This document shows, one piece after another, positions 56,924 to 64,000 of a DNA stretch of 64,000 nucleotides. Positions within the stretch are counted from its first letter, which is position 1, and the number at the start of each line of letters is the position of its first letter. This DNA comes from Corylus avellana (lineage: Eukaryota; Streptophyta; Magnoliopsida; Fagales; Betulaceae): NCBI RefSeq assembly GCF_901000735.1, contig NC_081545.1:18174758-18238757 (forward strand), given 5' to 3'. The notes beneath the pieces are model-generated. The model ran no database searches, had not been told where the DNA came from, and worked only from the letters and a program-made list of their open reading frames with translations. The translations under genes were made by a program, and so were the position numbers.

Positions 56924-57795
56924 TGTAATGGCCCGACTTGGAAAACAAGCTTAAAGCAAAAAATATCTGGATTTTCCCCGTGATGGTACTACTTGATATA
57001 ATATCAGAAATCTCGCAGTAGAATAATATAAACACTAACAAAATTTCTTTTTCTTTTAACATCACAAACTCATCTCAATAAACATATGAGAGCTTTTATA
57101 TGAATCTAATGTTTATGTGACGCTACTGACCTAAACGTTAGAGGCTCCCTCGCCAACTCCTGTGTCAGCGCCACTCCAATGATTATCTTCTTGTCTACAA
57201 GTAACCCATCATCCATCCAGCCATGCAAAAATTTGTTTATGCAATATGTTACACAAATTCACACGTCTTGAATTTGGTCTATCAGAGTAATCGTTTGTAA
57301 CGCTTCCAAAACTGAACGGATTAATTAAATTCATCTTTGAAGGGTTACTTGCAATACCTCTAGTTCAATTAATTGGTAACTAACCAGGGGAAAGTGAAAA
57401 TACATGGTCTGAGATTCTATTATCATAAATTATCCAATAGTATCATCAATTATAGACCCAATGCCTCTAGCAATATTCTAAATACTAGCCAAACCTGATA
57501 CTGTGAGACATTCGCTTGGTGTCTTTATCCTATCGAACCTTCTCACTCTATATGCGGGCGACCTACTAATTTGCAAATAACTGCGTGAGTTCATGACATA
57601 GTAAGCAAATATTACAGCGAAGTATGCAATAAGCCTATAAGTAATAGTTTACAACTTGGAAAAGTAGATGTGAGTTTACATAAATATAAAGTGTATTATC
57701 TTTGTTACTATGCCATGAAAATGTAGTTTAATTTAAAGAAATACTGTAGCATAATTTCGGTAACAACCACTAATATTTAATGTAGGGAAATCATG

Positions 57796-57837
<42 letters not shown>

Positions 57838-59290
57838 AATTATAGCTATCATTTATATGGCCTATCTAAGCCCTTAACCCCTTCTTGATTGGGTGGCTGC
57901 TGTCTCAAGGGTCCTATAATACAATACTAGTTCTCCAGATAATCATACGCATATTGTCCGCTTACTAGCAATCCAACCGAATCCGACCTTGGGTGGCTCA
58001 CATTGCTAATGACGTCCACCTATAGTAACCACCATAGAAATAGGACTTTGCCTATCACAAACAACCATTAGGTCCAAAGCCAAACATAAACAATAAACAT
58101 ATTTTGACCATAGGGTTAAGCTTATGGCCATTATATCACACGTATCGGTGCACCATGTCATACAATGTAATTATTGTTCATTTAGTTAACATTTATTCAA
58201 CTTATAAAAGTAATAAGTTCAAAACATATTATTGAAAATGCATGCTTAATTAGCTGACGCATCGCATATTTTTATTTAAAGCAGTTGTAAGTATTTACTT
58301 ACCTTGTTTGTTTATCCTCAAATTTTGACATCTTGAACTCCCGTTACTGCGAAACATAGTCTAACATTATACACAGTACTTCGAGAATCCTATTTCATGC
58401 ATGCAACGCTAAACCACCATTAGAAATCCTAATTCTCCATTTCTGGGTACTGTCGAACGTTTAGGTTTGATAACAAACATTTGGTATATGATAGTCAAAT
58501 ATTCGACCTAGTGCCATAAAACATTCGATAGACAGTGGAATGCATGCAAAAGTCAAAAAATCCTACCCAACACATATCAGTCTTAACCAAAGCCTCTAAC
58601 AACTTAATAAAATATGTTAAACCGTATCAACGTGGTAATTCTTGAAAAACAATAGTAAGTTTATCACCTGTTGGAAAAATCATGGTTTTTCAAGAAAAAT
58701 AAATTATATTGCATTTTGTGATATTCAAGGTTCGTAAAAATCATGGTAAATCATATTTACGAAGTATAAACAACGTGCAAAACGAGTGTGGCTCAAGGTT
58801 TACTTCAATGAAGATGGATCAACACCAAGAACACCTTTTTCTCTCTCTAAAATTGAAGTGCATGGGGCCCGGCCTAACTGTGATATGAAGGGTTGTGAGA
58901 GAGGATTTATACAGGAGTGGGTGGGGATAAGGCTGAATGAGGTGGCTAATAAGTTAAATTTGCTTTTCAAGTTTATCAAACACTCGACTACTATGTTCGA
59001 ACGTTCGATGTACTATTGTACTAATGATTTGAGGCAGGGGTGGAACTAGAATATTTAGTTTGGGGTGCAAAATTTTTTTAAAAAAATATTTGGGAGGGCA
59101 AAAATTAATTTTTAAATGTATTTTAATTATTATATTTTTTCTTTTGGGGACCACCCCTTGCGTTCAGGGGGCTGAGACCCCTAAGCCCATGGGTAGTTCT
59201 GCCCCTAATTCTAGGGTTTCCATCAAACATTCGGTGGTCCATAATTGAACGTTTGGGGATAGGATTTCAGCGAACATTTCAAGTATTCTT
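56924..59290 (-). mobile_element. Gypsy-type LTR remnant related to the solo LTR
   Basis: It starts TGTAATGGCCCGACTTGG (compare TGTAACAACCCCGATTGG at 22011). 57960-58165 matches 22840-23035 (GTGGCTCACATTGCTAATGA, TAGTAACC, TTAGGTCCAAAGCC, CTTATGGCCATTATATCACA). AACGTTCG words at 58455-58535 and 58995-59005, and GGTGGTCC at 59232, belong to the same family style. The far terminus is missing. A TA run lies at 57797-57834 and a MITE (59035-59206) is nested inside. Confidence 0.6.
59035..59206. mobile_element. Small MITE nested in LTR remnant
   Basis: The left end CAGGGGTGGAACTAGAATAT and right end GGGTAGTTCTGCCCCT are imperfect inverted repeats (AGGGG.GGAACTA / TAGTTCTGCCCCT). The CAGGGG start suggests a hAT-type MITE, but no 8-bp duplication is visible. 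Confidence 0.55.
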
Positions 59291-59445
59291 GAACGAGTCA
59301 AAAATAATTAAAAATTGATATTTGGTCTTTTGCAAAAAATGATTTCTAAGCCGTTTTAAATAGCAGATCTTTTATAAAAAGTGATAAATATGAATAAATA
59401 CATTTTTGAATTATTATTATACTTTATTCAGAGTATATAACTAAA

Positions 59446-59522
59446 AGGGAGGCTTCGAACTAGTGATCTCTACTTCATGAGATGTAGACCAGAGATAATT
59501 GAGCTACCCCTTTGAGACATAA
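59446..59522 (-). mobile_element. tRNA-like SINE head fragment
   Basis: The minus strand reads GTCTCAAAGGGGTAGCTCAA ... CATGAAGTAGAGATCACTAG then GTTCGAAGCC. This gives A-box and B-box promoter remnants in the same layout as the SINEs at 56456 and 60362. There is no tail and no target duplication, so it is a fragment. Confidence 0.7.
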
Positions 59523-60350
59523 AATTGGTTAAAACACCTGACATGCATCGCTTAATTTGATTGCGACGTAGATAAAATGATGTTAAAAATAATGAGAAAA
59601 TGTCTTTATTGAAAAATAAAACCAACTCCCTTACGGCCTTACCTCTCCCTCTAGGATCATCAAAATCTATATAATATCATTCAATGTATAGAAATTCTAT
59701 ATAGAATTTTCTCTACCTCTTCTTTTTCTTCCCAAACGCAGCGCCCCCTCCATCCCCATGTGGCCATGTGCGATGCACCGCCAGCTAATTAAATTGATTT
59801 GGGATGAAATCCAGTAAGTTTCCAGGGGAGAGATGCATGCAGGAAGTATCCCAGCTAGAGTTCCAAGGGGAATTAAATGGACAGTTACCTGTAGGTCGTC
59901 TTTTACATGTTTGTTTTTTTTTTTTAATAAAAAATATGTCATATTTTTTAACGATGCTGAATTGAACAAGTTAGGTCAGCTAAATATACTTATAGAATGC
60001 AAAAAAATAACCTTTCTCTTCGGACAAAACAAAGAGAACTTGATCTTTTGTGGAGAAGTCTAAATTAATGACCATTTATAGTTAAATATAATTACTATGG
60101 GATGTTTTTCTCCTCCCGCAAACACTTTAAAATAAAACTTTCCCTCACATTTGCTGTAGTATTTAAAAGTTCACTTTAGCACATTGTAAGCTTTTTTTTT
60201 TCTTTTTTTTTTCTTCTCATCGCTCTCTCTCTCTCTCTCTCTCTCTCTCACTAAGTAAAAATAAAAAACAATATTTAAAAAAAATAGAGAGTTGAATAGA
60301 TGTTTCTATTGGATATTGTAATAAAAAACTAATAGCTAAAATGCAAAAAG
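59523..60350. other. Intergenic stretch with CT microsatellite
   Basis: A (CT)n run lies at about 60223-60249 within a pyrimidine-rich tract from 60190. No gene is supported. Confidence 0.4.
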
Positions 60351-60492
60351 TTGTGTTTTGAGTAGTTTTTTTTTTTTTTTTTTACATGTCCACGCAAGGG
60401 AAAGGGGAGAGGGGATTCGAACTAGAGACATCCGCTTCATGAGGCGAGGTTTACAACCGATTGAGCTACAACTTGGGGACATTGTGTTTTGA
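60351..60492 (-). mobile_element. tRNA-derived SINE, second complete copy
   Basis: On the minus strand it reads CCCCAAGTTGTAGCTCAATC (A box), CTCTAGTTCGAATCCCC (B box), a pyrimidine-rich linker, TTGCGTGGACATGT and a poly(A) tail (the T run at 60366-60384). TTGTGTTTTGA at 60351-60361 and 60482-60492 is an 11-bp target duplication. It is the same family as 56456-56570. Confidence 0.9.
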
Positions 60493-61285
60493 ATGAGTCG
60501 AATGACTATCATTGTTGGAAATGCTCTTAAGTATCGAAACTAATTTTGAAAACAAAACTAGTGGCTCCCATTGGTTTAAATTTTCGTTTATATATATATA
60601 TATATATTGAGAAACAATTTAAACATAAAATATTTTTATAACAAAATAAAAGGAGAAAATTAAAATAATGAAAAATTTGAACACACCCAAGAGACCAAGA
60701 TTAATTGAAAATCATAATCAAGCAAACCAAATTGTGCGAACAGAATAAATTAATGGCAGCCTTTGTTTCACCACAACTGAAGAATTGGCACAACAATATG
60801 TCTATCTGTCTGCTCACCCACGTCACCATAAAGATTCAACCACCAAAGAAAGGAAGCCGCATATGATAATGATAAATGATAATGGGGGGATTTGTCCCTT
60901 TCCCTTTCATACCAAACGGTCCAAACCCAGAACATTAAGGAAATTAATATTCATGAACATTACGCAACACAACCTAAAACATACGCATACAATGAAGTTT
61001 CATTGAACCATAATAATTAAGGTTGTCTTAAATCTGACAATTAATTCATTGCTTGCTTCTTTCTCAAAACATCCAACACATACCCTTGGGGGATTCAGTC
61101 AAAGAATTTTGGGAAAGGAAAGTGACCCGACATTGTGTTTCATGTTTCATATATACCATCCCATGTGTTTGTTTTTTAAAGAAAAAAAATGATACAACTA
61201 TCATTTTCTTTCTTCAAAGTACACCAACCTACCTAACGATGAAACTGACAAAAAGAAACGACACTTCTATTTCAATTTGTGCTTC

Positions 61286-61320
<35 letters not shown>

Positions 61321-61620
61321 CATTCCCTCTCTCTCTCTCTACTAAGCAACATGAATGCATCTAAGTGATCCGGACCCCAAGTATTGAGCACACTTTATTT
61401 TTTTTCCTTTTTTTTTTTTTTTTTTTTTTTAAATAAAAATTTTCTGGGCAGACAAAAAAAGATCAAAGTCCAGTGGTGGAATGAACTTAGAGGCCAGAAG
61501 GGGTCGTGGCCCTTGCAGTAGTTGAAATAAATTTCTATCCCTAGGAGCTGACAAGAGCTAATGGCCCATACAAATTTTATTGAATTTTCAAAATGGCCCA
61601 CACAAAAGTTCTCAAAACTT
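60493..61620. other. AT-rich intergenic stretch
   Basis: TA runs at about 60591-60607 and 61287-61319, a T run at 61407-61430, no gene seen. Confidence 0.4.
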
Positions 61621-61709
61621 TGCTTGTTTCACACTATTAGATACACTATTAGATTATATGTTGTGTATGTCTCACATTGGTTATTTATATATATTGGCTT
61701 GTATATATA

Positions 61710-62590
61710 CACTACAAAAAAAAAAAAAAAAAAAAAAAAACCGGTTTTAGTGACGGTTTGGATTGTGTCGATTTAAGAACCGACACCAATTTCAAATTTT
61801 GAATTTTGAACACAGATTCAACCCTCCTTTCTAATTTGAATCTTTTTTGGGGTTTAAAAGTTTAACACACTATCATCCCATTTCAAGTTTCTTAATTTTT
61901 TTTTTTTTTTTTTCTTTCTTTTTAACTGGATCTACTGACCACCTTTTTTTCTTGCATTTTTCTATAGACGGCTGTTCATCTGGTGCTTCCTCAACATTTT
62001 TCCCAAGCCAAAGCAATCAAGAGGATACTGGATGTTTGTGAATCTAAGTTCATTCTAGAAGTGAAATTTTGTGCTACCTCCTTGGAATCCGTGGTTGATT
62101 TTGTGCATGCCATTTTTGGATTGCAAGCCGCAAGAGCCAAAATCACACGAAGAAGAAGCCCACCAGAGGGATCGATGCTGGCGTCAACAGAGAGAGATCG
62201 AGAAAAGAGAGGGAGGAGAAGGAGAAAAGAAGAAGAAGAAGAAGAATGAGGAGAAGAAGGAGATCTGGATCTGATCGACATTAAAATGAAAATGAAAATA
62301 AAAATAAAAATAAAAATGAAAATGAAAAAGAAAAAGAAAATCAATAAATAAGTGGAAAAAATTATATATATATATATATCGAAATTTAATAAATTAGTGA
62401 TGGTTTTTTTAAAAACCATCACTAATTAGTGACGATTTTGCCTAAACTGACACATTTTCCCATTTTCCTACCCTTGTTTAGCTTCCCTTTGGAACCATCA
62501 CTACAAAACCGTCACTACAAAAGTAGTGACGGTTTTTAGCCCTAAACCATGACCAAAATACCATCACTAAACCTCTATTTTTTTGTAGTG
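61710..62590. mobile_element. CACTA-type MITE, 881 bp, with 3-bp target duplication
   Basis: It begins CACTACAAAAAAA...CCGGTTTTAGTGACGG and ends ACCTCTATTTTTTTGTAGTG. ATA flanks both sides (61707-61709, 62591-62593). The subterminal word TAGTGACGGTTTT and its complement recur at 61747, 62395-62430 and 62500-62575. The middle holds a possible captured fragment and a GAAAAT/AAAAT microsatellite (62283-62342). Confidence 0.88.
61967..62200 (+). other. Possible captured gene fragment inside CACTA MITE
   Basis: After an acceptor-like TTTTCTATAG, about 65 codons stay open: TAVHLVLPQHFSQAKAIKRI, then LDVCESKFILEVKFCATSLE and SVVDFVHAIFGLQA. The composition is coding-like, unlike the A/T-rich remainder of the element. 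I do not recognise the protein. It could be an exon piece picked up by the transposon, or chance. Confidence 0.3.
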
Positions 62591-62647
62591 ATAGGTTCCT
62601 TCTATACAGTATTTTGTGTAATTCAATATAAAACCTTATTTTCAATA

Positions 62648-62659
62648 TGGTATCAGATC
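62648..62659 (+). promoter_or_regulatory. Primer-binding site of copia element (initiator tRNA-Met type)
   Basis: TGGTATCAGATC differs from the usual plant copia site TGGTATCAGAGC at one position. It lies 535 bp upstream of the gag ATG. Confidence 0.8.
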
Positions 62660-63193
62660 ACAAGTTCTGAATCACTGTTCTCAAACTATTTTCTTGGCAT
62701 CCTCTCTGATTCTTTTCCGGCAAAGACCATCGTTCTTCTTTTTTTGGTTCTCTCTTTTCCCGTCATTGTTTCGAGCTTGTGACTACACTATAGCCTCATC
62801 AGAGATTCCATACACCACCACCTTCGTTCGATCAGCTTAGTTGCCATACAATTCCAAATATCCACCGTCGGCTGTTTAAGATATGTGATAACCTCTACAA
62901 ATGGACCTTCCAATCACTCCCAGGTGGCAGTAGTCCCTCTGTGCGTGGGCTTCACACTCCAATGCGCCACCACCAATGTAGCATGTGTTTCACGCACTAG
63001 TCTCTTTTCCTTATGCAGTGTAGCCACATGTCAACCGAACAAAGTGCCACACCATCACTATGGCCACGTCAGTCCTAGTGCCACATTAGTAGAGGCGCCA
63101 CACCAGCCCTAATGCCACGTTAGCAAGGGTACCATGTCAACCATAGTCCCACACGAGCATTAAGTGGTCTGTTTTTGCATTTGACATCTCTAG
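62660..63193 (+). other. Copia untranslated leader
   Basis: CT-rich and GC-richer sequence with loose direct repeats of GCCACGTTAG/GTGCCACATTAG between about 63045 and 63130. There is no open frame of note, consistent with a leader between primer-binding site and gag. Confidence 0.6.
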
Positions 63194-64000
63194 ATGGCAC
63201 AAAATAAGATTCTTCATCATGTTCAGAATATATTGGATGGCATAAACTACATTGTCTTGTCCCAATATATGTGTCGTTTTCTTAAAGGTTGCAAGCTTTG
63301 GCTTTATGTAACTAGAGGTTATTGTCGAACGTTAAGGTCCCTCGTCAAATGTTCGTGCTAGGGGTTAAGGTTGAACGTTCAGTGGTCCCCCATCAAACAT
63401 TTAGCCATAAGCTAAAGTTGGGTTTTTGGGGTGTTTTTTGAATAAGAAGGTTTTCTCAAAATGAAATGAGTAAAGTTTGCATTATGAGAGTGGTTAATGG
63501 TTGCATTTCAAATAGTTGCATTTTTTTGGGGGTTTTAAGATTTTGGGGCATCACAAAGGGCGCTTGGGATACCCTTGCTTCTCACTATTCCTCTGTTGAT
63601 GGTGCTCGAGAGTACTAGCTTCTGTTAGAGCTCTTTCATCTGAAGTAGGAACCTAGCCAAAGTATCAATGATTTTCTTACTCATGTGCATTTCTTATAGG
63701 ACCAAGTTGCTCTTTCTCGTTCTATTTGGAAGGATCCTACTGATACTCAGATGTATGCTGAATGTAGGAATCAACATCGCCTTCATCAATTTCTGATGGC
63801 CTTGGGAGATATTTCGAGCTTGCTCATTTGCAACTTTTATATCGCTCTCCTCTTCGTACTTTGGACAAAGCCATCTTAGAACTTGTCCGCATATAGACTA
63901 GAATGCAAACTATGCGCTCTCAGCACAGTCATACAGCGTCGGCTACTCCATTATCTAGTTCTTCATCCTTTCAGTTAGAGCGCTCTGACAAGTCAGGTAC
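63194..64000 (+). pseudogene. Copia gag (UBN2-type), interrupted, runs off the window
   Basis: ATG 63194 opens MAQNKILHHVQNILDGINYI and SQYMCRFLKGCKLWLYVTRG, the standard start of plant copia gag. The frame is lost at about 63318 and resumes at about 63556 with GAWDTLASHYSSVDGARVYQ, then LLLELFHLKQEPSQSINDFL, THVHFLQDQVALSRSIWKDP and MYAECRNQHRLHQFLMALGD, that is the UBN2 gag domain. A stop (AGAGTACTAGC region) and a frameshift after FLMALG disable it. The insert at 63318-63555 looks like an LTR piece. The rest of the element lies beyond the window. Confidence 0.88.
63318..63555. mobile_element. Gypsy LTR-like insert in copia gag
   Basis: It contains TCGAACGTTAAGGTCC, GTTGAACGTTCAGTGGTCCC and CATCAAACATTT, words shared with the LTRs at 21.6 kb and 58.4-59.3 kb, and ends TTTTGGGGCATCACA. 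No clear target duplication is seen. Confidence 0.55.

Larger units (their letters stand above)
61621..62647 (+). mobile_element. Copia LTR tail, split by CACTA-type MITE
   Basis: A primer-binding site at 62648 requires an LTR directly to its left. 62591-62646 and, across the MITE, about 61621-61709 (CACTATTAGATACACTATTA, GTATGTCTCACATTGG) have the look of a copia LTR. The LTR start could not be fixed, so the left boundary is approximate. Confidence 0.5.

Noticed and set aside
59446..59522. Functional tRNA gene
   Set aside because: A and B boxes are present but the arms do not pair into a cloverleaf, and the layout matches the SINE heads nearby.

Overview
This is a transposon-packed stretch of a flowering-plant nuclear genome. 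The evidence is plant GT-AG introns, a land-plant-type sn-glycerol-3-phosphate acyltransferase, an ankyrin/PGG-domain pseudogene, copia, gypsy, LINE, hAT, CACTA and Mutator-like elements, tRNA-derived SINEs, and pieces of plastid and apparently mitochondrial DNA. It looks like a eudicot, probably woody; I cannot name the species. A run of exactly 100 N (35033-35132) marks a scaffold gap.

Layout. 1-0.9 kb: AT-rich, no gene. 0.88-5.24 kb: a decayed CACTA-type element built largely of palindromic GC-rich tandem arrays. 5.3-6.3 kb: a broken retroelement-like reading frame (minus). 7.1-8.3 kb: 3' end of an ankyrin-repeat/PGG membrane-protein gene (minus), now a pseudogene split by a solo copia LTR and cut off by a larger retroelement. 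8.3-21.5 kb: minus-strand copia-like LTR and internal pieces, in which sits a plus-strand three-LTR array (10.9-17.1 kb). 22.0-29.1 kb: a solo gypsy-type LTR with a 5-bp target duplication, itself split by a 4.86-kb hAT element with an 8-bp target duplication. 29.4-34.4 kb: a CACTA element with a broken TNPA-type gene. 35.0-35.1 kb: assembly gap. 35.4-37.3 kb: 5'-truncated LINE. 37.3-42.3 kb: a near-identical second copy of the CACTA element, followed by the same right flank as the first copy. 45.7-48.0 kb: the only gene that looks intact, a two-exon GPAT of 521 residues with its own TATA box. 48.5-51 kb: MITEs. 51.2-55.5 kb: a long-TIR Mutator-like element with a 10-bp target duplication that encloses a mosaic of plastid accD, plastid rpoC2, apparent mitochondrial DNA and copia RNase H sequence. 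56.4-60.5 kb: SINEs, a gypsy LTR remnant and a MITE. 61.6-64 kb: a copia element (LTR tail, primer-binding site, gag) with a CACTA-type MITE in its LTR and an LTR-like insert in its gag, running off the window end.

Apart from GPAT, nothing here needs to be functional. Nested insertions with readable target duplications give a relative order: ankyrin gene, then copia elements; solo gypsy LTR, then hAT. The two features most worth checking are the transposon-bounded organellar mosaic at 51.2-55.5 kb and the large duplication whose first copy ends exactly at the gap.
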